A stretch of 64,000 nucleotides of DNA from Cupriavidus taiwanensis (GTDB lineage Bacteria > Pseudomonadota > Gammaproteobacteria > Burkholderiales > Burkholderiaceae): positions 2,197,583 to 2,261,582 of the forward strand of contig NZ_LT984803.1 of the NCBI RefSeq assembly GCF_900250115.1, read 5' to 3'. Below the pieces are notes generated by a model, which saw nothing but the letters and a program-made list of their open reading frames with translations, did not search any database and was not told the origin of the DNA. Positions 29,229 to 36,373 of this stretch are shown here, in pieces (positions within the stretch are counted from its first letter, which is position 1; each line of letters starts with the position of its first letter). The position numbers were made by a program, and so were the translations under genes.

Positions 29229-29294
29229 ATGGAATTGCTGCTTAGCCTGCTGGTCGGTTGCGGCATCTCGCTGATCCTGTTCTCCCGCAAGTGA
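29229..29294 (+). CDS. 21-residue membrane peptide, probable tonB-block leader gene
   Basis: A tiny frame with GAAGGAG placed 9 bases before its ATG. The 21-residue product is one hydrophobic helix (MELLLSLLVGCGISLIL followed by FSRK). It lies after a Fur box and 52 bases before tonB. The strong ribosome site and a well-formed membrane helix with a basic end suggest real translation, but at this length it could also be a leader peptide. No family is recognised. Confidence 0.5.
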   Translation: MELLLSLLVGCGISLILFSRK

Positions 29295-29345
29295 CGGCGC
29301 ACGGCCGCCGCAGTGTCGCCGCCGGCAGACTTTTGTTGTTGACAC

Positions 29346-30002
29346 ATGTTCGACCAACGCTTCCTAAAGATTACGCTCGCCGTCCTGCTGTTCCACGCCG
29401 GCCTGCTTTACCTGATCCAGAGCGGCCTGGCCCGCAAGCTCACCGAGGCCGTGATCGCGCCGGAAATCATCGCGCGCATCATTCCGCTCGAGCCGCCCAA
29501 GCAGGAGGCCCCGCCCGAACCGCCCAAGCCGAAGCCCAAGCAGGAAACCCCGCCCAAGCAGGTCAAGGTGACCACGCCCAAGCCGACCCCGCCGCAGCCC
29601 AAGCCGGCGCCGCAGCCGGTCGCCGACCTGCCGCCGACGCCTTCGGCGCCTGAAGCGCCGCCCGCACCGCCGGCGCCTCCGGCACCGCCCGAACCCGCCC
29701 CGGCACCGGTGTCGGCCGCGCCGCGTGCCGTCGGCATCGGCGAAATCCAGTGCACGCCGCCGCAACCGAAGTATCCTTCCCAGTCGCGCCGCATGGGCGA
29801 GACCGGCAAGACCGTGGTGCGGCTGACCACCGATGAAAGCGGCAAGGTCGTGAAGACTTCCGTGGTGTCGTCGAGCGGCTCGTCGCGGCTCGACCAGGCC
29901 GCGGTGGAAGCCGTGCAGGCCATGCGCTGCAAGCCTTATCTGGACAATGGCCGCGCCGTCGCCGTCACCGCGCAGCAGCCGATCGGCTTCGAACTGAACT
30001 GA
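29346..30002 (+). CDS. tonB: TonB energy-transducing protein
   Basis: Couples the inner-membrane proton gradient, through ExbB-ExbD, to outer-membrane siderophore and heme receptors. A single N-terminal membrane anchor (ITLAVLLFHAGLLYLI) is followed by a long Pro/Lys/Glu spacer (about 45-125, many KP and EP units) that spans the periplasm. The C-terminal TonB domain has YPSQSRRMGETGKTVVRL and GSSRLDQAAVEAVQ. Length is 218 residues. exbB and exbD follow closely; Fur should repress the block. Confidence 0.93.
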   Translation: MFDQRFLKITLAVLLFHAGLLYLIQSGLARKLTEAVIAPEIIARIIPLEPPKQEAPPEPPKPKPKQETPPKQVKVTTPKPTPPQPKPAPQPVADLPPTPSAPEAPPAPPAPPAPPEPAPAPVSAAPRAVGIGEIQCTPPQPKYPSQSRRMGETGKTVVRLTTDESGKVVKTSVVSSSGSSRLDQAAVEAVQAMRCKPYLDNGRAVAVTAQQPIGFELN

Positions 30003-30065
30003 CCGCCCCCGATTTCCGATCTCTGATCAGACCTAAACCAAGCGAACTCACCAGGAAACCAACAC

Positions 30066-30794
30066 ATGCAGGACCTCGGACTCACCCACCTCTGGTCGCA
30101 AGGCGACTTCGTCATGCGTGCGACCGCCATCATTCTGCTGATCATGTCGCTCGCCTCATGGATCGTGATCCTGACCAAGGCGTGGGATCTGGTGCGCCTG
30201 AAGAAGATGGCGCAAGGCGCGGAAAAGCGCTTCTGGCACTCGGACGATTTCGACCACGCGCTGGAAACCCTGGGCGCCGGCGACGCCAACCCGTTCCGCA
30301 CGCTCGCCATCGCCGGCAAGGAAGCCGCCCAGCACCACCGCGCCAGCCAGCCGCAGTTGCACGACGTGATGGATATCTCCGACTGGCTGACGCGCTCGCT
30401 GAAGAGCTCCATCGATGAATCGGTGGCGCGCATGCAGTCGGGCCTGGCCGTGCTGGCCTCGGTGGGCTCGACCGCGCCGTTCGTCGGCCTGTTCGGTACC
30501 GTGTGGGGCATCTACCACGCGCTGATCGGCATCGGCGCCTCGGGCGTGCCGACCATCGACAAGGTTGCCGGCCCGGTGGGCGAGGCGCTGATCATGACGG
30601 CCTTCGGCCTGGCCGTGGCCATCCCGGCCGTGCTGGGCTATAACGCCCTCACCCGCGGCAACAAGTCGGTGATCTCGAAGCTCAACCGCTTTGCCCACGA
30701 CCTGCACGCCTACTTCGTCACCGGCGCGCGCGTGCGACCCACCGGCGCCCGCGCCGAGGACGGCACCGTGCGCCTGGCCACGGCACAGCGCTAA
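30066..30794 (+). CDS. exbB: ExbB proton channel protein
   Basis: A 242-residue inner-membrane protein of the MotA/TolQ/ExbB family, forming the proton channel that energises TonB. Three membrane segments are seen (about 17-37, 140-160 and 175-195); the last two carry STAPFVGLFGTVWGIYHAL and GEALIMTAFGLAVAIPAVLG. exbD follows 21 bases after its stop, forming one transcription unit with tonB. Confidence 0.93.
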   Translation: MQDLGLTHLWSQGDFVMRATAIILLIMSLASWIVILTKAWDLVRLKKMAQGAEKRFWHSDDFDHALETLGAGDANPFRTLAIAGKEAAQHHRASQPQLHDVMDISDWLTRSLKSSIDESVARMQSGLAVLASVGSTAPFVGLFGTVWGIYHALIGIGASGVPTIDKVAGPVGEALIMTAFGLAVAIPAVLGYNALTRGNKSVISKLNRFAHDLHAYFVTGARVRPTGARAEDGTVRLATAQR

Positions 30795-30815
30795 ACCGCT
30801 AGCAAGGAAGTCATC

Positions 30816-31229
<414 letters not shown>

Positions 31230-31256
31230 GCCGGCGCCTGCGCGCGCCTTCGAACG

Positions 31257-31286
31257 ACAAAAGGGCACCTTCGGGTGCCCTTTTGT
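31257..31286 (+). terminator. Rho-independent terminator after exbD
   Basis: The stem ACAAAAGGGCACC and GGTGCCCTTTTGT with a TTCG tetraloop and a T run ends the tonB-exbB-exbD transcript. It also forms the reverse orientation. Confidence 0.9.
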
Positions 31287-31371
31287 CATTGTGCCGCCAG
31301 CTTGGGCATACGTACCCTCTCTCGCGCCAGCAGCGCCGTAGTCGTTGCCTGTACCTTAGCGAGAGGCTATT

Positions 31372-31393
31372 GTAATGATAACAATTCTCATTT
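31372..31393 (+). promoter_or_regulatory. Fur box for hemP
   Basis: GTAATGATAACAATTCTCATTT matches Fur-box halves (AATGATAA and the TTCTCATT right half), located about 90 bases before hemP. It indicates iron-repressed transcription of hemP and of any RNA made behind it. Confidence 0.75.
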
Positions 31394-31481
31394 AATATCA
31401 TTCCATTGACTGCGCCAGGCGCGGCATGGCCGCCCCGGATTGCACTCCCCTTACTCCCCTATCGCAGAACGGAGCCAGATG

Positions 31482-31811
31482 ATGAGCACACTTTCCCTGC
31501 CGCTGTCGCAACCCCGTGAGGTCACCCGCCGCCGCCTGTCGCTGCGTCGCGTCGACGTGGCCGCGCAGCCGCGCCGGGATGCCGGCGCGAAGGCCGCCCC
31601 GTCGGCAATCGCCTCGGTCAAGTCCGCCGTGGCCGCCCTGCCCGCGCGCCTCGAAGCGCTGGTGCGCGACAGCCTGGGCTCGGCGCCTGCCGGCGAGCCG
31701 GTGGCGCTGGACGCGATCATGCGCGGTGCCAACACGCTGCCGATCCTGCACAACGGCGAGGTCTACACGCTGCGCGTGACCCGCTACGGCAAGCTGATCC
31801 TGACCAAATGA
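31482..31811 (+). CDS. hemP: Hemin uptake protein HemP (extended N-terminus)
   Basis: A 109-residue cytoplasmic protein; in Burkholderia HemP activates heme-uptake gene expression. The HemP domain occupies the C-terminal 50 residues (ANTLPILHNGEVYTLRVTRY, then GKLILTK), and the first 60 are an Arg/Ala-rich extension beyond the usual short form. ATG 31482 is chosen over 31479 for its spacing to GGAG (31471). A Fur box lies upstream and a terminator about 210 bases downstream. Confidence 0.88.
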   Translation: MSTLSLPLSQPREVTRRRLSLRRVDVAAQPRRDAGAKAAPSAIASVKSAVAALPARLEALVRDSLGSAPAGEPVALDAIMRGANTLPILHNGEVYTLRVTRYGKLILTK

Positions 31812-31849
31812 CGCGGCCCCGCGCCGATTGCGCAGGCCGGCAGCCAGCG

Positions 31850-32046
31850 GGAAGCTATTCGAATTCCGCGCCAGGCGCGGACGCCACGAACGTGGCAGCA
31901 AAGACTTTTGTGGGGACCACCTCGGAACGAGGTGTTGGGCAGTAGCCATGTATGCGTGCCGCGGGCGGGAGTCAGACCCCACGCCAGGCCGGCCGTACCC
32001 AGCCATGCCCTCTTTTATGCCGCCCCGCAGGCCTGGCCTGCGGGGC
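31850..32046 (+). ncRNA. Candidate structured RNA in the hemP 3' region
   Basis: This non-coding stretch, ended by a strong terminator, folds into regular hairpins: CCGCG-CCAGG-CGCGG (31866-31880), GCCAC-GAAC-GTGGC (31883-31896) and CACCTC-GGAAC-GAGGTG (31918-31934). It has no plausible reading frame. Being behind the Fur-controlled hemP, it may be an iron-responsive small RNA made from, or processed out of, the hemP transcript. Burkholderia cenocepacia has an iron-starvation sRNA (BrrF) in a Fur-linked context; relation to it is a hypothesis only. Confidence 0.45.
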
Positions 32047-32050
32047 TTTT
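32022..32050 (+). terminator. Rho-independent terminator behind hemP region
   Basis: GCCCCGCAGGC and GCCTGCGGGGC with a short CTG loop, followed by TTTTT. It ends the hemP transcript and the candidate RNA. Confidence 0.9.
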
Positions 32051-32083
32051 TCATGCACCGGCGCCAGCGCCAGCGCGATCGCC

Positions 32084-32491
32084 TTACAGGCCCAGCGCGG
32101 CGATGCCGGCACGCGCGACCTGCGCGTCCTCGGTCGACTTCACGCCCGACACGCCGACGGCGCCAACCACCTGCTCGTTGCAGACGATGGGCACGCCGCC
32201 CTCCAGCATGCCCTGCAGCACGGGCGCCGTCATGAACGAGTAGCGGCCGTTGTTGATCATGTCTTCATAGACCTTCGACTCACGGCGGCCCAGCGCCGAG
32301 GTACGGGCCTTCTCGCCGGCGATATAGGCCGAGATCGGCGCGGCGCCGTCCAGGCGTTGCATGGCCAGCAAATGGCCGCCATCGTCGACCACGACGATCG
32401 ACACGGCCCAGTGATGGTTCTTTGCCTCGGTTTCCGCTGCGGCCATGATCTTCTTCACATCGTCTGCCGTCAGAACCGTCTTTTGCTGCAT
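32084..32491 (-). CDS. GlcG/HbpS-family protein
   Basis: A 135-residue cytoplasmic protein of the GlcG/HbpS fold. Conserved pieces are WAVSIVVVDDGGHLLAMQRL, KARTSALGR and GGVPIVCNEQVVGAVGVSG. HbpS of Streptomyces binds heme, and GlcG homologues lie in glycolate operons; here the place next to hemP hints at heme, but residues cannot prove it. The start MQQKTVLTAD follows AGGAGAG. Confidence 0.85.
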   Translation of the reverse strand: MQQKTVLTADDVKKIMAAAETEAKNHHWAVSIVVVDDGGHLLAMQRLDGAAPISAYIAGEKARTSALGRRESKVYEDMINNGRYSFMTAPVLQGMLEGGVPIVCNEQVVGAVGVSGVKSTEDAQVARAGIAALGL

Positions 32492-32600
32492 GCCACTCTC
32501 CTGGTCATTGATTTGGATAGAGGCCGAAGTATAGCGCCGCACCTGCGCCACCGTCATGGCAGGCGGGCTGCCGAGTCCTGCCCACTGGGCTCACCACGGC

Positions 32601-32622
32601 AAAACGGCCCGCGAGCGGGCCA
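32601..32622 (-). terminator. Rho-independent terminator after the repeat-protein gene
   Basis: On the minus strand GGCCCGCTCGCGGGCC is followed by GTTTT, about 30 bases after the stop of the tandem-repeat gene. Confidence 0.75.
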
Positions 32623-32651
32623 TTGGTCATGCGACGGCTGCGGCGGTGCGA

Positions 32652-32909
32652 TCAGGCGCCGTCGGTGAACGCGTCGGGCTTGCCCACCCGGGCGCCGTCG
32701 GTATACGGGTCGGTCTTGCCGACACGCGCGCCGTCGGTGAACGGATCCGGCTTGCCGACCTTGGCGCCATCGGTGTACGGGTCGACCGCTCCGATCCTGG
32801 CGCCGTCGAGATACGGGTCGACCTTGCCGACGGCGGCGAACGAGGCGGTGGACACAGTGCCCAGGACGGCCAGCGCGGCGGCGGCAATCACGGCTTGTTT
32901 GATCTTCAT
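32652..32909 (-). CDS. Exported 12-residue tandem-repeat protein
   Basis: An 85-residue protein with a signal peptide of about 25 residues (ending STASFA). The rest is five near-identical 12-residue units of the form VGKxDPYTDGAR, in DNA five 36-base repeats. Asp at positions 5 and 9 of each unit and the fixed Gly suggest a solenoid or metal-binding surface. No family is recognised; the repeats make expansion or contraction likely among strains. It has its own terminator and is monocistronic. Confidence 0.75.
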   Translation of the reverse strand: MKIKQAVIAAAALAVLGTVSTASFAAVGKVDPYLDGARIGAVDPYTDGAKVGKPDPFTDGARVGKTDPYTDGARVGKPDAFTDGA

Positions 32910-33113
32910 GAGATTCCCCTTGCTTCTTGGTTGGTCACGGCATCGCACGCCAGATGAACCAGCGTCATCGCGATGTCACACAAGCAGTTTAGGGAAAACC
33001 CTTATCCGGGTGCAGGTGATGCTTTGAGCAGTCTGTTCAAATATTTTGACCTCGATCAAATTGCGCCACGCAGCCCGGAACCAGCCTGGCGCTGTTATGT
33101 CCCTCGCAGCGCC

Positions 33114-33144
33114 AAAACGAAGGGGCCCGCAATGGGGCCCCTTC
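33114..33144 (-). terminator. Rho-independent terminator after the His/Tyr-rich gene
   Basis: On the minus strand GAAGGGGCCCC-ATTGC-GGGCCCCTTC is followed by GTTTT just after the Gly/Tyr/His-rich gene. Confidence 0.85.
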
Positions 33145-33170
33145 AACGGAAAGCTGTATCGAGGACGCGC

Positions 33171-33521
33171 TCAGTCGCGCCATTTGCCGTGGCCGTGGCC
33201 ATGTCCATGGCCACGGTGATAGCCCGGGGGGCCGTAGTAGCCGCGATGGCCGCCGTAATACCGCGGCGGGCCGTAATAGCCGGGACCATAGTAAACCGGG
33301 CGCGGGCGAACCACCACCGCCGGCGGGCCGTAGTACACCGGAGCCGGCGCCACTACGACCGGCGGCGGGCCATAGTAGGCCGGAGCGGGCGGATAATACG
33401 CCGGCGCACCGATCACCACGCCCGGAACGCCGACGGAGACACCGACACTCACATGGGCCATGGCTGCGCCAGACGCCAACCCGGCGGCAATACCGAATGC
33501 TGCAAGCCACCAACGTTTCAT
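33171..33521 (-). CDS. Exported Gly/Tyr/Pro-rich protein with His-rich tail
   Basis: A 116-residue exported protein of low complexity. The signal peptide is about residues 1-22 (ending GAAMAH). Short PxYYGPP-type repeats (APAYYGPP, PVYYGPP, RGYYGPPG) fill the middle, and the end alternates Gly and His (HRGHGHGHGHGKWRD), suggesting metal binding. Such proteins are annotated in Burkholderiales as PXPV- or YXPPX-repeat proteins; the role is unknown. A near-perfect inverted repeat lies 75 bases upstream of its start. Confidence 0.7.
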   Translation of the reverse strand: MKRWWLAAFGIAAGLASGAAMAHVSVGVSVGVPGVVIGAPAYYPPAPAYYGPPPVVVAPAPVYYGPPAVVVRPRPVYYGPGYYGPPRYYGGHRGYYGPPGYHRGHGHGHGHGKWRD

Positions 33522-33595
33522 ATCCGCCTCTCAAAGTGGGATGTCTCGTAACCCATATTGTAGGGGTTCGGAATTTTCCAGGTGCAACGGCGCAC

Positions 33596-33626
33596 ACGAC
33601 ATTGTTACCAGCCGTAACAGTGTCGT
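33596..33626. promoter_or_regulatory. Inverted repeat upstream of the Gly/Tyr/His-rich gene
   Basis: ACGACATTGTTAC and GTAACAGTGTCGT are a 13-base inverted repeat with one mismatch, separated by CAGCC. It lies about 75 bases before the divergent minus-strand gene and has no T tract, so it is more like an operator than a terminator. No regulator is identified. Confidence 0.5.
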
Positions 33627-33760
33627 CACTTTTCGCTTGAGACGGGCCTGAGGGTGTCGGCGCGCGCCCTCCCCTTCCGTCTCAGTAGCAGCTTGCATCC
33701 GGGATGCGGAGCCACCACAATATCGGGCTTGCCGCGCGCTGCAGCAACCTTGCCTGGTAT

Positions 33761-33776
33761 GTTCCCGGCCGGGAAC
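33761..33776. promoter_or_regulatory. 16-base palindrome before tRNA-Leu
   Basis: GTTCCCGGCCGGGAAC is a perfect palindrome ending 13 bases before the 5' end of tRNA-Leu. It overlaps the expected promoter region (a TATGTT stands at 33758), so it could be a regulatory or structural element. No function is known to me. Confidence 0.45.
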
Positions 33777-33789
33777 AGGCAGCGCTCGC

Positions 33790-34098
33790 GCCCGAGTGGT
33801 GAAATCGGTAGACACAAGGGACTTGAACAATTTGAGCCTTCGGGGGGAAACGCCCGAAGTGACGCCCGTCAAATTCGGCGAACGCCCTGGATGCATGGCA
33901 TCCGAGCCAACGCCGAGCCAAGCCCATCCGCATGGTTGGGAAGGTGTAGAGAGCAGACGGCGGGCACCTACGGCCGCGAGGCTATGGTGAAGGCGTGCTC
34001 CAGCCCACGAACAGCGTCCGCGCTGGCGGCGAAAGCCGAAGCGGGAAGAAAATCCCTCGCCGCAAGGCGTGCCGGTTCGATTCCGGCCTCGGGCACCA
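33790..34098 (+). tRNA. tRNA-Leu (UAA) interrupted by a group I intron
   Basis: The 5' exon (33790-33824) and the 3' exon (34049-34098) join to an 85-base class II tRNA with acceptor GCCCGAG/CTCGGGC, discriminator A and encoded CCA. The joined anticodon stem is AGGGA/TCCCT and the loop CTTAAAA, so the anticodon is UAA. The intron splits the loop after U34, i.e. inside the anticodon. The long variable arm (CTCGCCGCAAGGCGT) and T loop (GTTCGATTC) are in the 3' exon. No promoter is clear. Confidence 0.93.
33825..34048 (+). other. Group I self-splicing intron (IC3-like) in tRNA-Leu(UAA)
   Basis: A 224-base intron. It starts after a U and ends in G, as group I introns do. The conserved P7 pairs as GAGCA (33951-33955) with TGCTC (33996-34000); P4 as TTCGGCG (33874-33880) with CGCCGAG (33911-33917); P5 as GGATGC-ATG-GCATCC; P6 as a CCCA/TGGG hairpin; P8 as CACC/GGTG (33965-33989) capped by a GCGA loop; P9 as CGCT/AGCG with an inner GGC-GAAA-GCC. 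Unpaired stretches such as CAAATTCGGCGAA and GAAGGTGTAGAGA agree with the Azoarcus tRNA-Ile intron. It has no reading frame for a homing endonuclease. Boundaries are inferred from the tRNA cloverleaf. Confidence 0.92.
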
Positions 34099-34177
34099 AT
34101 CCGCACTTGCCACCCTTTGCATGGCGGCGACACGGGCCGCTGGTCACTGCTGGCGGCGGCCAGAATTACGGCAATAC

Positions 34178-34207
34178 AAAAAGGGGGCCATCGCCCCCCT
34201 TTTTTTG
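34178..34207. terminator. Bidirectional terminator between tRNA-Leu and YeiH-like gene
   Basis: GGGGG and CCCCC with a CCATCG loop are flanked by A5 and a T7 run, so it can work in both directions for the convergent tRNA and transporter gene. Confidence 0.88.
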
Positions 34208-34228
34208 CCTGGCTCCGGACCGCGCCGG

Positions 34229-35323
34229 TCACGCCATCACATAGCACATCAGCGCCCCCACCCCCATCAGGAACACAAACAGCACCCCGGCCAATGCCAG
34301 CGGCTTGCGGCCGGCGCGCACCAGGTCGCCGATGCGGGTGTGCAGGCCGATCGCCAGCATCGCGCAGGCCAGCAGCCAGTTGTCGAACGCAATCAGCGGC
34401 GCCTTCCAGTCAGCGGGCACGGCACCCGCCGAGTTGACCGCCATCACCGCGACAAAGCCCACCGCGAACCACGGCACCGACTTCATGATGCCGCGCAGGC
34501 GGCCAGCACCGGCGCCGGACTGGGCTTGCTGCGAGCCGCCCTGCGGCCACAGCGCCATCACCAGCAGCAGCGGGCCCAGGGCCAGCACGCGCACCATCTT
34601 GGCCACCACGGCGGCGTCGGCGGTCGGCTCGCTGATCATCTTGCCGGCCGCGATCACTTGGGCCACCTCGTGCAGCGTCGCGCCGGTGAAGATGCCGAAC
34701 ATGCGCTCGCTCACGGCCCAGTGCCAGTGGCCGGTGGCCAGTTCGTACAGGTAGGGATAGAGCAGCATGCCGACGGTACCGAACAGCACCACCGTCGCCA
34801 CCGCCACGGCGGTCTGCTTGTCGTCGGTGCGCACCACCGACGACACCGCGATGGCCGCGGCCGCGCCGCAGATGGCACTGCCGGAGCTGACCAGGATCGC
34901 CTCGCGGCGGCTCAGGCCGAACCAGGCCGTGCCCACCCAGGTGCCAAACAGCAGCGTGGCGGCCAGCATGGTCAGGGGCACCGCGATACCCGGCAGGCCC
35001 AGCGCCACGATCGAGGCGAAGGTTAGGCGCAGGCCGTACAGCGCCACGCCCAGCCGCAGCAGGTGGTGTCGCGCCACCTGCATGCCGGGGGCCAGCGGCG
35101 CCAGCCAGTGACGCGGCAGCGTATTGGCCGCGACCATGCCGGCGCACATGGCCAGCGTCAGCGCGCTGAGACCATAGCGCGATACCGCCGGGTGCTCGGC
35201 CAGCGCAATCGCCAGCCACGCGATGCCGCCCAGCGGGAGCAGCGTGAGCAAGCGCTGCGACCAGGGCGGCGGCAAGGCCGGCGCGGCGGTTGGAGTGGTG
35301 CGGGGGCTTGAGACGGAAGACAT
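34229..35323 (-). CDS. YeiH-family putative sulfate exporter
   Basis: A 364-residue inner-membrane protein with ten to eleven helices, UPF0324/YeiH family. The characteristic GSAICGAAAAIAVSSVVRTD stands at about residues 149-168, and GIFTGATLHEVAQVIAAG follows. Family members are described as possible sulfate exporters, though the substrate is not proven. It diverges from a LysR-type gene with a shared promoter, as E. coli yeiH does from yeiE. Confidence 0.85.
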   Translation of the reverse strand: MSSVSSPRTTPTAAPALPPPWSQRLLTLLPLGGIAWLAIALAEHPAVSRYGLSALTLAMCAGMVAANTLPRHWLAPLAPGMQVARHHLLRLGVALYGLRLTFASIVALGLPGIAVPLTMLAATLLFGTWVGTAWFGLSRREAILVSSGSAICGAAAAIAVSSVVRTDDKQTAVAVATVVLFGTVGMLLYPYLYELATGHWHWAVSERMFGIFTGATLHEVAQVIAAGKMISEPTADAAVVAKMVRVLALGPLLLVMALWPQGGSQQAQSGAGAGRLRGIMKSVPWFAVGFVAVMAVNSAGAVPADWKAPLIAFDNWLLACAMLAIGLHTRIGDLVRAGRKPLALAGVLFVFLMGVGALMCYVMA

Positions 35324-35375
35324 GGCAGGCTCGGGTTGTGGGCTCTAGTGGCTCAAGCGTAATGGCCCCCATCTA

Positions 35376-35390
35376 ACCCGTAAAACGGGT
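35376..35390. promoter_or_regulatory. Inverted repeat in the YeiH/LysR shared promoter
   Basis: ACCCG-TAAAA-CGGGT lies 53 bases before the YeiH-like start and 32 before the LysR gene. LysR regulators usually bind such imperfect palindromes (T-N11-A) in divergent promoters, so it is a candidate autoregulatory site. Confidence 0.4.
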
Positions 35391-35421
35391 AATATCGTTA
35401 TGCGTTATTGATATTTTCGAT

Positions 35422-36363
35422 ATGGACCTTCACTCCAACCCGCCAGCCGCGCCGCGGCCGGAGCAGCGCCCGCTGCGACTGACGCTGCGCCAGTTGTCCG
35501 TCTTTGTGGCGGTGGCCCAGCATGGCAGCACCATGGCGGCGGCGCAGGCGCTGGCGATGTCGCAGTCCGCGGTCAGCGCGTCGCTGGCGGAGCTGGAGCG
35601 CGCGCTGGACAGCCCGCTGTTCGACCGCATCGCGCGCCGCCTCAGCATCAATGAGACCGGTCGACAATTTTTTCCGCGCGCGCTGTCGCTGCTGGACCAG
35701 GCGCAGGAACTGGAGCGTTTTGCCGGCCAGGCCGGGGTCCAGCTGCGCATCGCCGCCAGCAATACCATCGGCAGCTACATGCTGCCGCCGCTGCTGGCCG
35801 GCTTCCGCCATTCGCGCAGCGGCCCGTGCACGCTGGACCTGCGCATCGGCAATACCCGCGAGGTGCTGCAGTCGCTGCTTCAGTTCGAGGCCGACATCGG
35901 CCTAGTCGAAGGCGCCAGCCACGAACGCGACCTGCGCAGCGTACGCTGGTGCGACGACGAGATGGTGGTGATCGTCGGTCCCTCCCATCCGCTGGCTGCG
36001 GCCCCCCAAGACCTGGTGGCACTGCGCGATGCCGAGTGGATCGTGCGCGAGCCCGGCTCGGGCACGCGCGAGGTGATCGAGGAGCGGCTGGTGCCGCTGC
36101 TGGGCGAACTGCGCTTTGCGCTGGAACTGGGCAACGCCGAGGCCATCAAGCGGGCGGTGATGAGCGGCTTCGGCGTCAGCTGCCTGTCCCTGCATGTGGT
36201 GCGCGACGAACTGGAGCGCGGCACGCTGGTGGCGATCCGCGACGGCCTGCCGCGCATCGTGCGGCCCCTGCAACTGGTGGTGCACCAGGACAAGTTCCCG
36301 ACCCAGGGGCTGCTGGCGTTCACTGAATACCTGCGCACCATGGCGCCGCGCATCGGCGCCTGA
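35422..36363 (+). CDS. LysR-family transcriptional regulator, YeiE-like
   Basis: A 313-residue regulator with an N-terminal winged helix-turn-helix (about 22-80; QHGSTMAAAQALAMSQSAVS is the recognition region) and a periplasmic-binding-like effector domain from about 105. It diverges from the YeiH-like gene 98 bases away, which is the common layout for LysR proteins controlling their neighbour. In E. coli YeiE is the matching regulator. Effector is unknown, possibly a sulfur compound. Confidence 0.87.
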   Translation: MDLHSNPPAAPRPEQRPLRLTLRQLSVFVAVAQHGSTMAAAQALAMSQSAVSASLAELERALDSPLFDRIARRLSINETGRQFFPRALSLLDQAQELERFAGQAGVQLRIAASNTIGSYMLPPLLAGFRHSRSGPCTLDLRIGNTREVLQSLLQFEADIGLVEGASHERDLRSVRWCDDEMVVIVGPSHPLAAAPQDLVALRDAEWIVREPGSGTREVIEERLVPLLGELRFALELGNAEAIKRAVMSGFGVSCLSLHVVRDELERGTLVAIRDGLPRIVRPLQLVVHQDKFPTQGLLAFTEYLRTMAPRIGA

Positions 36364-36373
36364 AGCAAGCCGG

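Noticed and set aside
33531-34247. Minus-strand protein-coding frames over tRNA-Leu
   Set aside because: They run across the tRNA exons and the intron; sequence is constrained by RNA structure and shows no protein motif.
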